DNA of 64,000 bases from Atopobium fossor DSM 15642 (GTDB lineage: Bacteria; Actinomycetota; Coriobacteriia; Coriobacteriales; Atopobiaceae): the NCBI RefSeq assembly GCF_000483125.1, contig NZ_KI519553.1, positions 407,124 through 471,123 of the forward strand, in the 5' to 3' direction. The notes under the pieces are model-generated. The model did no database searches, was not told where the DNA came from, and saw nothing but the letters and a program-made list of their open reading frames with translations. Positions 45,094 through 53,598 of this stretch are shown piece after piece; the first letter of the stretch is position 1, and each line of letters begins with the position of its first letter. A program made the translations under genes and the position numbers.

Positions 45094-45465
45094 ATGTCCC
45101 AACAAGTTGTCTGTTTGAGTGTTCCTGCTCAACCTCTGTTTGCTCGTTCGGTTCGTATGATGGCAGCTAACTTAGCGGTTGTTATTAATATGGACGTGGA
45201 CGATGTAGAAGATTTGCGTATGGCAGCAGAAGAAGGTTTTGTATACGCCTGTGCAACTAAGCCCGAAGCTTGCGATATTGTGTTTGAGTTGGATGAGTCC
45301 AGCATTGCAATTAACTTTACTTTAGGAGATAACACATCGTCTGATGATGATGCATTGCAGTATGCAAACTTGCTTCTTTCTGCTATTTGCGATGAGTATG
45401 ATGTCGATCACGCCAACAAGAAACTTCGCTTGGTAAAGGTTTCGGGCGGTGCACATGCCAACTAG
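45094..45465 (+). CDS. RsbW-like anti-sigma factor with degenerate ATP-binding site
   Basis: This 123-residue relative of SpoIIAB/RsbW has VPAQPLFARSVR at 10-21 and VEDLRMAAEEGFVYAC at 38-53, which align with the family's VPAQPEY and EDLKIAVSEACTNAV. The N-box Asn is Tyr51. The DxGxG (G1) box and GGLGL (G2) loop are absent. It should not bind ATP or phosphorylate an antagonist, but could still bind the sigma factor encoded immediately downstream. I chose ATG 45094 (AAAGGAGAG upstream) over an in-frame start at 45046. It overlaps the sigma gene. Confidence 0.72.
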   Translation: MSQQVVCLSVPAQPLFARSVRMMAANLAVVINMDVDDVEDLRMAAEEGFVYACATKPEACDIVFELDESSIAINFTLGDNTSSDDDALQYANLLLSAICDEYDVDHANKKLRLVKVSGGAHAN

Positions 45466-46243
45466 TACACGACGCTCTTCGAGCAGGCTTGCGTGGGATA
45501 AGCAGCGTACCCACGCGCTTTTTCGTAAGTATAAAGAGAAGGGCGATGAGGATGCACGTGAGCAACTCATTGTTAATCACCTTAATTTGGTGCGCTTCTT
45601 AGCTGCTAAGTTTAAGAATCGCGGTGAACCGTTAGACGATCTTATCCAGGTTGGTACCGTAGGACTTATTAAGGCAATTGATCGCTTTGATATTGAGCGT
45701 GGCTTAGAATTTACTACCTTTGCTACTCCTACCATTCTGGGTGAGATAAAGCGTCACTTCCGAGACAAGGGTTGGTCTGTACGCGTTCCTCGTCGTTTAC
45801 AGGAGCTTTCTGCTAAGGTCAACCAGGCAACCGATACTTTGACCGAGCAGCTTCAGCGTAGTCCTTCTGTAGAAGAAATTGCTGAATATCTTGAAACATC
45901 GGTGGATGAAGTATTAGAGGCAATGGAATCTTCGAGTGCGTATAGCTCGGTACCTTTGGAGGGCGGCTCAAGTGATGATGAAGAGGCACCTTCCGTTATC
46001 GATAAGTACGTAAGTGAAGATACGGCACTTTCTACTGCGGATGATCGCATGGTAATCGAAGAGACTATTCGTGATTTTTCTCCGCGCGAGCAAGAAGTTA
46101 TTCGCATGCGCTTTGTAGAAGGTCTTACACAGGTAGAGATTGCCGAAAAACTTGGTGTGTCACAGGTACAAGTTTCCCGATTACTTCGCCGTACGCTTAG
46201 GAAGATTCAAGAAAAGATTGATCCTGAGTCTTTGATGCAATAG
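45455..46243 (+). CDS. SigB/SigF-type RNA polymerase sigma factor
   Basis: This 262-residue group 3 sigma-70 factor carries region 2 (LVRFLAAKFKNRGEPLDDLIQVGTVGLIKAIDRFD), region 3 (GWSVRVPRRLQELSAKVNQA) and region 4 with FSPREQEVIRMRFVEGLTQVEIAEKLGVSQVQVSRLLRRTLRKI. An acidic insert (GGSSDDEEAPS, ~168-178) precedes region 4. ATG 45455 lies inside the end of the RsbW-like gene, with GTG 45449 also possible. The overlap implies coupled translation with its presumed anti-sigma factor. Confidence 0.9.
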   Translation: MPTSTRRSSSRLAWDKQRTHALFRKYKEKGDEDAREQLIVNHLNLVRFLAAKFKNRGEPLDDLIQVGTVGLIKAIDRFDIERGLEFTTFATPTILGEIKRHFRDKGWSVRVPRRLQELSAKVNQATDTLTEQLQRSPSVEEIAEYLETSVDEVLEAMESSSAYSSVPLEGGSSDDEEAPSVIDKYVSEDTALSTADDRMVIEETIRDFSPREQEVIRMRFVEGLTQVEIAEKLGVSQVQVSRLLRRTLRKIQEKIDPESLMQ

Positions 46244-46255
46244 GAAGGTATCCGG

Positions 46256-47701
46256 GTGAGCACATCTTTTAATTCGCAACAGGAGAATAACCATATATCC
46301 CATAGCCGTCGCATGCTTACCCTTGTATGGGCGGCTATTGGCTGTTTAGTGCTGTTTTTTATTACCATCCAAATTTTGGGAAAAGTTTGGCCAGCAGTAC
46401 AGCTCATGTTATGGGGTATCATTATTGGCTTTATTTGCAGTCCTGTTACAAATTGGCTTGAAGATCATAAGGTTCCCCGCGGTCTTGCTGCATTTTTATC
46501 GTTGCTTTTTACGCTTAGTGTGGTTGCAATGGTTTTTACTATGTTGTTGCCACCTTTTATTGAGCAAACACTTAATTTACTACGCAGTGTGCCTGGATAT
46601 ATCACGTCTTTGCAAAACATGTTTATTCAATTTATGCAGCAGCATCAAACTATTGCAGGGACAGATGTTCAGGCTATGGTGTCGTCAAGTTTAAATTCAT
46701 TGTCTGATGTGTTAAGTCGTTTAGCAACCGATATGGCAGGAAAGCTATCTGGCGGCATAGTTACTAATATTATGGGTACGCTGTCGGACTTATTCACCAT
46801 GTTTTTAGGCTTAGTCATGGCCTATTGGCTGGCTAAAGACTATCCCGTTATTATTCGAGAAATTGCAATTTTGGTTGGTCCTAAGCATCGCGAGGGTATG
46901 ACCATGCTGTTTGCTGTTATGAGTCGTTCTATGGGCGGCTATATGCGCGGCATTGTTATTACGTCATTTGTGGGTGGTTTTCTCAGCTATCTGGGCTTTG
47001 TGCTCATTGGTCATCCTTACGCAGGACTTATGGGTATCACCGTAGGAGTTCTGCATCTTATCCCTGTTATTGGTCCTTGGATTGCGGCCGGTCTTGCCAT
47101 GCTGCTTGCCTTGTTTACAAGTCCAGCTTTAGCGCTCTTCTCGCTTATTGTTTCTGTGGTTGCGCAAAATATTACGGATAACGTGGTTTCACCTTTAGTT
47201 ATGCAGTCTGCGGTTAAGGTTCATCCCATTATGTCGCTTACGGCAATTATTGTGGGAAATGCTTTAGGTGGCGTTTTAGGAATGGTGTTGGCCATTCCTC
47301 TTTCTGCAGCTCTTAAAGGTATTTTTGTATACGACTTTGAAGCACGTACGGGCAGACAAATTGTGTCGTATGAAGGTGCTATTTTTAAGTCCACACCCTT
47401 CCATGATAGTGAAGGAAATATTCTTCCATCCTTTGATGCATTGGATGACGATAGTTTTTTTGAACGTACAAGGCTTGTGCCCCGTGTAAAGAACGTGAAT
47501 GTTACGGCAGAAACACCCCCAGATTCTATTCGTCCCACCATTGCGGACGTCGTTCGCAGGTACAATGAACAACTTGGAACGACACCGTTTCATATTGGAT
47601 TGTCGCGTGATGCAAACAATTCAGAAGAAACAACTAATACACGTACTGTGACATCAGATACACCTACTACCGGTACCGAGGAGCACCATGACAACGTCTG
47701 A
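46256..47701 (+). CDS. AI-2E family transporter (UPF0118)
   Basis: This 481-residue membrane protein has about eight helices. The family blocks include LMWGIIIGFICSPVTNWLEDHKVPRGLAAFLSLLF (~45-79), GGYMRGIVITSFVGGFLSYLGFVLIG and GVLHLIPVIGPWIAAG (~262-277). A polar ~110-residue C-terminal tail follows. Export of autoinducer-2 or ions has been proposed for members; the substrate here is unknown. The start is GTG 46256 after GGAAGG. Its end overlaps alaS by 14 nt. Confidence 0.85.
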   Translation: MSTSFNSQQENNHISHSRRMLTLVWAAIGCLVLFFITIQILGKVWPAVQLMLWGIIIGFICSPVTNWLEDHKVPRGLAAFLSLLFTLSVVAMVFTMLLPPFIEQTLNLLRSVPGYITSLQNMFIQFMQQHQTIAGTDVQAMVSSSLNSLSDVLSRLATDMAGKLSGGIVTNIMGTLSDLFTMFLGLVMAYWLAKDYPVIIREIAILVGPKHREGMTMLFAVMSRSMGGYMRGIVITSFVGGFLSYLGFVLIGHPYAGLMGITVGVLHLIPVIGPWIAAGLAMLLALFTSPALALFSLIVSVVAQNITDNVVSPLVMQSAVKVHPIMSLTAIIVGNALGGVLGMVLAIPLSAALKGIFVYDFEARTGRQIVSYEGAIFKSTPFHDSEGNILPSFDALDDDSFFERTRLVPRVKNVNVTAETPPDSIRPTIADVVRRYNEQLGTTPFHIGLSRDANNSEETTNTRTVTSDTPTTGTEEHHDNV

Positions 47702-50339
47702 CTACAAGACAATGACCACCGCAGAGATTCGTGAGCACTATCTGCGCTTCTTTGAAGCAAAGGGCTGCAAGTTGTATCCCAGCTCATCACTTATTCCTGA
47801 CGATCCTTCTTTGTTGTTGGCAAATGCTGGCATGAACCAGTTTAAGGAGTACTACCAGGGAACCAAGACCATGCGCGAGATTGGTGCAACGTCTTGTCAG
47901 AAGTGTTTGCGTACCAATGATATTGATAACATCGGTGACGCCCGTCACCTGTCCTTCTTTGAAATGCTGGGCAACTTCTCCTTTGGTGGTTATTCCAAGG
48001 CTGATGCTATTGCTTGGGCGTATGAGTTTATTACCAGTCCAGAGCATCTGGGTCTTCCCAAGGACCGTCTCTACATGACCGTTTTTGAGGATGACGATGA
48101 AGCCATTGAGCTGTGGCATGAGCAGGGTGTAGAGTATGACCACATCTCTCGCTTGGGTGAAGAGGACAACTTCTGGGCAGCTGGTCCCACAGGTCCTTGT
48201 GGTCCTTGTTCCGAGATTTACTTTGACCAAGGTCCAGAGTTTGAGGGCGAGAAACCCGGTGATGATGGTGACCGTTACCTTGAATTTTGGAATCTCGTGT
48301 TTACGCAGTATGACCGCCAGGAAGACGGCTCTATGCCTGATTTGCCTCACCGCAATATTGATACCGGCATGGGACTTGAGCGCATTGCTGCCATTATGCA
48401 ACATGAGGGTTCCAATTATGAGGGAGACGTCTTACGCTCGCTTATCCATGTGGGCGAAAAACTTGCTGGGGTAACCTATCACAGCTCTGAGTCCATAGAT
48501 AAGTCTTTGCGTATTTTGGCAGATCATTCCCGTGCCGTATCCTTCATGATTGGTGACGGCATTCTTCCCTCCAATGAGGGCAGGGGTTACGTTCTTCGTC
48601 GTTTGCTCCGTCGTGCTGTATATCATGGTCGCCTGATAGGTATTAAGGGTGCGTTCCTCAACACGTATTTCCATGAGGTTCAGACTTTGTTGGGCGATGT
48701 GTATACCACTCTTGTTGATAACCAGGCACTCATTGAAGGTATCATTTCTGCAGAGGAAGAGCGTTTTTCTGCAACCTTAGATGCAGGTGAAAAAAGTCTT
48801 ACTTCCGAACTTGCGTCTTTGGATGCTGGTGCCGTGCTTTCTGGTGAAGTGGCTTTTAAGTTGCACGATACATACGGTTTCCCCATTGATCTTACGCGTG
48901 AAATTGCAGAGAATGCTGGTCACTGCGTAGATATGGAAACCTTTGATAAACAAATGACTGCACAGCGCGATCGTGCCCGTGCAACCGCAAATCGTGATGC
49001 GTGGGGACAGGCCAACAATGTATGGAGTGCTCTGTCTGACGAGCATGAGCCTACGCGCTTTGAGGGTTACGACTCTGATGTGGTAGAAGCCGCCAAGGTA
49101 ATTGCTTTAGTTATTGATGGACAGTCGGTCGATTCTGCTCCTGTAGATAGCCAGGTAGAAGTTGTTTTGGACGCTACGCCTTTCTATGCAGAAATGGGCG
49201 GCCAGGTGGGAGATACAGGCACCATTGCTGGTCCGGCCTTTACTATTGAGGTTACAGATACCAAAAGCCGTGGCGATGGCTTGGCAGCGCATATTGGTAT
49301 TGTTCGCGAGGGAACTGTTGGTGTTGGCGCTACGGTAACCGCTACGATTGATCACAATCGCCGCGAGCTTATTCGCCGCAATCATACGGCAACTCATCTG
49401 CTGGATTCTGCCCTCAAGATTGTTTTGGGTGAGCATGTGAGCCAGGCTGGCTCTTTGGTAACCCCTGATCGTCTGCGTTTTGACTTTACCCACTTTGAAG
49501 CCATGACTGCAGATGAACTTGCTCGTGTAGAAGGGCTTATCAATGCAGAGATTTTTGCTGCAGAGCCTGTGATTACTCAAATCATGAGTTTGGATGAGGC
49601 TAAATCTTCGGGTGCTGTTGCTCTATTTGGCGAGAAGTACGGTGATACGGTACGAGTCCTTTCTACAGGCACTTCCGAGAAGCCCTTCTCGCGTGAGCTT
49701 TGTGGTGGTACTCACGCTCATAATACGGCAGACCTTGGTTTGTTCAAGATTGTTTCTGAGGGCTCTGTTGGCTCCAATGCTCGACGTATTGAGGCTGTTA
49801 CCAGTGCTGGTGCTATAGAATATGTAGATGAGCGCTTGCTTGAACTATCCGAGATTGCCTCTGAACTTAAGTGTCGTCCTTCCGAGATTTTGTCTCGTGT
49901 AGCTCAGCTACAACAGGAGGTTCGTGACGCTAAGAAGCGTGTAGCTGAGCTCATGAGCGGAGCTGCTTCTGATGTGATAACTGACGCTCTTAAGAATGCT
50001 GTGGATGCTGGTGGTTACAAATGCGCTCTTGTTAAGCTTGATGGTGTATCCAGCAAGGAACTGCGTGGTGTTTGGGATGGTATCCGCGAAGGCGCTAAGG
50101 GACAGCCCATTGCCTGCGTTTTGGCTTCGGCTACTCCTGATGGTCAGGTTGGCTTGCTTGCAGCGGGTACCGATGCAGCCGTAGCTGCGGGATTTGCTGC
50201 CGGTGATATTGTCCGTAGTCTAGCCGAAAAAGTTGGTGGCCGTGGCGGTGGCCGTCCCACTATGGCACAAGCTGGTGGCAAGAATGTAGCCGGCATTGAT
50301 GCTGCTCTTGAAGCTGCTCGCCACATGATTGGTGCATAA
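47688..50339 (+). CDS. alaS: Alanyl-tRNA synthetase
   Basis: AlaRS charges tRNA-Ala and edits Ser and Gly mischarging. At 883 residues it is full length. It has the class II core (LLLANAGMNQFKEYYQG, RHLSFFEMLGNFSFGGY, GPCGPCSEI), the editing-domain zinc motif HTATHLLDSALK and later CGGTHAHNTADL (HxxxH...CxxxH). The C-terminal C-Ala domain has a Gly-rich GGRGGGRPTMAQAGG block. GAGGAGCACC precedes the ATG. It begins an overlapping run alaS-ruvX-mltG-yqeG. Confidence 0.97.
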   Translation: MTTSDYKTMTTAEIREHYLRFFEAKGCKLYPSSSLIPDDPSLLLANAGMNQFKEYYQGTKTMREIGATSCQKCLRTNDIDNIGDARHLSFFEMLGNFSFGGYSKADAIAWAYEFITSPEHLGLPKDRLYMTVFEDDDEAIELWHEQGVEYDHISRLGEEDNFWAAGPTGPCGPCSEIYFDQGPEFEGEKPGDDGDRYLEFWNLVFTQYDRQEDGSMPDLPHRNIDTGMGLERIAAIMQHEGSNYEGDVLRSLIHVGEKLAGVTYHSSESIDKSLRILADHSRAVSFMIGDGILPSNEGRGYVLRRLLRRAVYHGRLIGIKGAFLNTYFHEVQTLLGDVYTTLVDNQALIEGIISAEEERFSATLDAGEKSLTSELASLDAGAVLSGEVAFKLHDTYGFPIDLTREIAENAGHCVDMETFDKQMTAQRDRARATANRDAWGQANNVWSALSDEHEPTRFEGYDSDVVEAAKVIALVIDGQSVDSAPVDSQVEVVLDATPFYAEMGGQVGDTGTIAGPAFTIEVTDTKSRGDGLAAHIGIVREGTVGVGATVTATIDHNRRELIRRNHTATHLLDSALKIVLGEHVSQAGSLVTPDRLRFDFTHFEAMTADELARVEGLINAEIFAAEPVITQIMSLDEAKSSGAVALFGEKYGDTVRVLSTGTSEKPFSRELCGGTHAHNTADLGLFKIVSEGSVGSNARRIEAVTSAGAIEYVDERLLELSEIASELKCRPSEILSRVAQLQQEVRDAKKRVAELMSGAASDVITDALKNAVDAGGYKCALVKLDGVSSKELRGVWDGIREGAKGQPIACVLASATPDGQVGLLAAGTDAAVAAGFAAGDIVRSLAEKVGGRGGGRPTMAQAGGKNVAGIDAALEAARHMIGA

Positions 50340-50759
50340 GTGCGTGCACTTGCCCTAGATATTGGAGAGGTTCGTATTGGCATCGCCGTATCTGATGCTA
50401 CAGGAACCGTTGCGTCGCCCGTCAAAGTACTTCCTAGTCAAGAAGTACTTTTGGGTGCGCGTTCTTTTAGATATATTTTGGAAGACTACGAGCCAGATAT
50501 TTTGGTGTGTGGTCGTCCTAAGACTATGACAGGTGAGGATGGTCCACAGGCACAGTGCGTGATGGATCAGGCTCAACAGATTGCAAAGCAATGTGGTCTG
50601 CCGCTGGAATTTGTTGATGAACGCCTATCATCCAGCGAGGCTAAGCGTATCTTGCGTGAACAAGGACTTTCCGAGAAAGACATGCGCGGCAAGATAGACA
50701 TGATTGCTGCATCGTTGTTTTTGCAATCGTGGTTGGACGCTCAATCTGTAGAGCACTAA
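50340..50759 (+). CDS. ruvX: Putative Holliday junction resolvase / pre-16S rRNA nuclease
   Basis: This 139-residue YqgF/RuvX protein has the RNase H-like fold: ALDIGEVRIGIAVSDATG (~3-20), VCGRPKTMTGEDGPQA, and VDERLSSSEAKRIL with Asp/Glu metal ligands. A C-terminal KIDMIAASLFLQSWLD follows. It most probably trims 16S rRNA 5' ends. Its GTG start follows the alaS stop codon directly, so expression is translationally coupled. It keeps the common alaS-yqgF-mltG order seen in many Gram-positives. Confidence 0.9.
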   Translation: MRALALDIGEVRIGIAVSDATGTVASPVKVLPSQEVLLGARSFRYILEDYEPDILVCGRPKTMTGEDGPQAQCVMDQAQQIAKQCGLPLEFVDERLSSSEAKRILREQGLSEKDMRGKIDMIAASLFLQSWLDAQSVEH

Positions 50760-50770
50760 AGGAGAAGCGT

Positions 50771-51973
50771 ATGGCTACCCCTCAAGAATCTCAATCGCCT
50801 CAACAACGTATGTCACGCGGCGCACACTTTGATAATACTCAAACAAACAATCCGAGGCAGTCGTCACGTGTGCAAAGTCCTCGTTCCTATCAACGTCCTA
50901 CGGCGCCCAAAAAATCAAATGGTCTGCAACTTAGAATTATTGCCATTGTAATTGCACTTGTATGTGTAGCTGTTGCTGGGTTTGTTATTCATAGTTGTAT
51001 GAATAGTCAGCAGGGCAACAACGGTGGGTTGTCCGCAGGTAAAGAAGTTACGGTAACTATTGCAGAGGGTTCTGGCGCTCAGGTGGTAGCCAAGTCTTTA
51101 CTGGATGCCGGTGTAATTTCTAGTAGCGAGGATTTTCTGAAAGAGCTTACGCTTAAAAATGCAGACTCAAATCTTAAGCCGGGCACCTATTCTTTTGTAA
51201 CAGGTATGTCGGTCAAAGATGTTGTGCGTCAGCTTGTAGAAGGTCCTAATACAGGTGCTAATAAACTTTCGGTTCCCGAGGGGCTTACGGTAAAAAAGAC
51301 TGCCGCACTGGTAGAGAAGTCCTTAGGTATTAAGGCTGATGATTTTCTCGCCCAGGCTAAAGCTTCAAAATATGTACATGATTTCCCGTTTTTGCAGGGT
51401 GTTGCAGACGACTCTCTTGAGGGTTTTTTGTGTCCTAAAACCTATGACTTTAGTGGTAAGGAAATCACGGCCGATAGCGTTATTCGTGCCATGCTCAATC
51501 AGTATGAGTTGGAGTATGGAAGTTTAAATTTTGAGGCCGCACGCGCCAATATTCAGAGTTCGTATGGCATATCTATGAGCGATTACCAAATTCTTACGCT
51601 TGCCTCCATGGTTGAGCGCGAAGCTGTAACACAAGATGATCGTCCGTTGGTTTCATCGGTTTTTTATAACCGTCTTAAGCAGGGGATGGCTTTGCAGTCG
51701 GATGCCACTATGGGCTACGTGCTTGAGCGCGAAGTCAAGGCAGATGATCTTAAGACACAAAGCCCTTATAACACCTATCTTAATAAGGGTTTGACGCCTA
51801 CACCTATTTGTACACCAAGCATTGCTTCCCTTAAGGCTGCAATGGAGCCAGCAAGTACGGACTACTTGTACTTCTTTATTGTCGAGAATGGCAGCTATTC
51901 AAACCACAGCTTCTCTAAAACGTATGAGGAGCATCAGCAGGTAATCGAGGCTGCTAAAAAGGCTCAGTCATAG
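50771..51973 (+). CDS. mltG: Endolytic murein transglycosylase MltG
   Basis: This 400-residue membrane-anchored enzyme cuts nascent peptidoglycan strands. A polar Gln/Ser/Arg-rich cytoplasmic tail (~1-55) and one TM helix (IIAIVIALVCVAVAGFVIHSC) precede the LysM-like subdomain. The YceG domain has the catalytic Glu in LASMVEREAVTQDDRPLVSSVFYNRLKQGMALQSDAT and the closing PTPICTPSIASLKAAMEPASTDYLYFF. I chose ATG 50771 (AAAGGAGAAGCG) over an in-frame upstream GTG at 50729. Confidence 0.93.
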   Translation: MATPQESQSPQQRMSRGAHFDNTQTNNPRQSSRVQSPRSYQRPTAPKKSNGLQLRIIAIVIALVCVAVAGFVIHSCMNSQQGNNGGLSAGKEVTVTIAEGSGAQVVAKSLLDAGVISSSEDFLKELTLKNADSNLKPGTYSFVTGMSVKDVVRQLVEGPNTGANKLSVPEGLTVKKTAALVEKSLGIKADDFLAQAKASKYVHDFPFLQGVADDSLEGFLCPKTYDFSGKEITADSVIRAMLNQYELEYGSLNFEAARANIQSSYGISMSDYQILTLASMVEREAVTQDDRPLVSSVFYNRLKQGMALQSDATMGYVLEREVKADDLKTQSPYNTYLNKGLTPTPICTPSIASLKAAMEPASTDYLYFFIVENGSYSNHSFSKTYEEHQQVIEAAKKAQS

Positions 51974-51991
51974 CGTTGATGTTTTGGCGAC

Positions 51992-52516
51992 GTGGTGGAT
52001 GCTATGGGTTTCTTACAAGCTACAAAATATGTGGCGTCTTTGCCACAGGTAAACATAGATGAGCTTGTTTGTGCAGATGTGCACTGCGTCTTGTTAGATC
52101 GTGATAATACCTGTGTACCTCAAGGTACTAAGCAGGTGCCACCAGAGGTTAAATCATGGGTTGAGCGAGCAAAACATGCTGGTTTACGTATTTGCTTGAT
52201 ATCTAATAACTTTTTTAGTACCGATGTGGCACAAACGGCCGATGAGTTTGGTGTTCTCAAAATTGATCACGCCATGAAGCCTGCACCATTTGCCCTATGG
52301 AGAGCTCTTAGGCGCATGGGCGTATCACGCGATAAAGCTGTGTTGATTGGAGATCAAGTCTTTACTGATGTCCTTGCAGGTAATCTAGCAGGTGTTTCTA
52401 CCATTCTTGTTAGACCGCAGTCAGTCACCGATTTGTTTTACACCAAACTCTTCCGTATAGCAGAACATAGAGTCCTCAATAACGTGACGTTTGAAGGGGA
52501 TGAGTTACAACAGTGA
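51992..52516 (+). CDS. YqeG-type HAD IIIA phosphatase
   Basis: This 174-residue HAD phosphatase has motif I LLDRDNTCV (Asp nucleophile replaced in spacing as DRDNT, ~34-42), motif II LISNN, a Lys in MKPAPFALWRAL and motif III IGDQVFTDVLAG. The YqeG group includes mitochondrial-PGP-phosphatase-like proteins. The start is ambiguous: GTG 51992, or ATG 52004 with GGTGGA just upstream. It overlaps the prepilin-peptidase-like gene by 4 nt. Confidence 0.85.
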   Translation: MVDAMGFLQATKYVASLPQVNIDELVCADVHCVLLDRDNTCVPQGTKQVPPEVKSWVERAKHAGLRICLISNNFFSTDVAQTADEFGVLKIDHAMKPAPFALWRALRRMGVSRDKAVLIGDQVFTDVLAGNLAGVSTILVRPQSVTDLFYTKLFRIAEHRVLNNVTFEGDELQQ

Positions 52517-52926
52517 TAGTAGCCGTTCTTATATCGCTATTGGCTTCTGCTCAGGATATAAGAACGCGCAGTATTGCAAATGTAATTCCACTATCGTTAG
52601 CTGTTGTGGGTCTGATATGGCGTTTTACCTGTGCGCCACAAACACTTCTATTGTATATGGGCTTCTCGGCAGCATTGTGTGTGCTTATGACTGTAGGAGA
52701 GATGGCGTTTCGTAAACTGAATAGACGCATGGCTATAGGCATGGGCGATATTAAATTTATTACTGCATGGAGTATATGGCTGGGACTTCCCGTATTTTTT
52801 GGTTTTGGTGCGGGATGCTTTTTAGCCGCAATGTTTGGCGTTATAACAAAGCAAAAAACAATAGCACTTGTGCCCTGGCTTACAGCAGGTTTTGTGTTCA
52901 CCATTGTGCTGTGTTGGTTTATGTAG
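52513..52926 (+). CDS. A24 prepilin-peptidase-like membrane protein
   Basis: This 137-residue aspartic protease of the type IV leader peptidase family has about four helices. The two catalytic aspartates lie in SAQDIRTRSIAN (Asp ~14) and MAIGMGDIKFITAW (GxGD, ~76). It lacks the N-terminal methylase domain of full PilD, like CpaA/TadV. It presumably cleaves class III leader peptides of pilins, but no pilin or Tad genes are in the window. The start is GTG 52513, overlapping the yqeG stop (GTGA). Confidence 0.8.
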   Translation: MIVAVLISLLASAQDIRTRSIANVIPLSLAVVGLIWRFTCAPQTLLLYMGFSAALCVLMTVGEMAFRKLNRRMAIGMGDIKFITAWSIWLGLPVFFGFGAGCFLAAMFGVITKQKTIALVPWLTAGFVFTIVLCWFM

Positions 52927-53049
52927 GGTGCTTGCAGTCTTTGTGACCTGCTGGAGGATGATAGAATCTAAAAACTAAGAACTTGTGCAGACTAAACGTA
53001 ATGTTTTTGGATAAGTCAAGATAAATGTACGCTGCGTGCGAGGAGTATT

Positions 53050-53598
53050 GTGCAAACGCTGAATGACGGATATGTTGTGCATGAAGGGTGTGACCACGTC
53101 TTTTTTGTGGGATTCCTTGGTGCTGGCAAATCCACGCTAGCGCGCAATATTGGACGCTTGTTTAGTCGGCCATTTACGGATACAGATCGCATTGTAGAAC
53201 GCATGTATCATTGTTCTTTGGCGCAGATTTATGCAGATGGTGGAGAGCAAGCTATGCGCAATGCAGAAACACACGCACTTAAAAGTCTGCAGTCGCAAAA
53301 AAGTTTGCTAGTAAGTTGCGGTGGCGGGATTGTAGAAAGTGAACATAATTGTCAGCTCATGCATGAAATGGGCACTATTGTGTATTTAGAAGGCAAGCTG
53401 TCTGACTCACTTAAGCAAATTCAGCGAACTGATCGTAGGCCAGATTTGGATTTATGTTCCAGCCCAGAAGAATTGTTTGAAAAACGTCGTCCGCTGTATC
53501 AAAAAGTCTCTGATTACTCAGTTAGTATTACTAACAAAACATTTGACGAGGTTGCACAAATTACTGCACAACTCTTGTGGGAGAAGGGCTTGTTATGA
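53050..53598 (+). CDS. aroK: Shikimate kinase
   Basis: This 182-residue P-loop kinase has Walker A VGFLGAGKSTLAR (~20-32), the shikimate-binding Asp-Arg pair in FTDTDRIVERM, and SCGGGIVES (~93-101) with the Gly-rich shikimate loop. The lid region TDRRPDLDLCSSPEELFEKRRPLY follows. All key residues look intact. The start is GTG 53050, 5 nt after AGGAG. It overlaps the next gene (ATGA), which encodes an AroB-fold protein without zinc ligands. The pathway context is therefore unclear. Confidence 0.9.
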   Translation: MQTLNDGYVVHEGCDHVFFVGFLGAGKSTLARNIGRLFSRPFTDTDRIVERMYHCSLAQIYADGGEQAMRNAETHALKSLQSQKSLLVSCGGGIVESEHNCQLMHEMGTIVYLEGKLSDSLKQIQRTDRRPDLDLCSSPEELFEKRRPLYQKVSDYSVSITNKTFDEVAQITAQLLWEKGLL

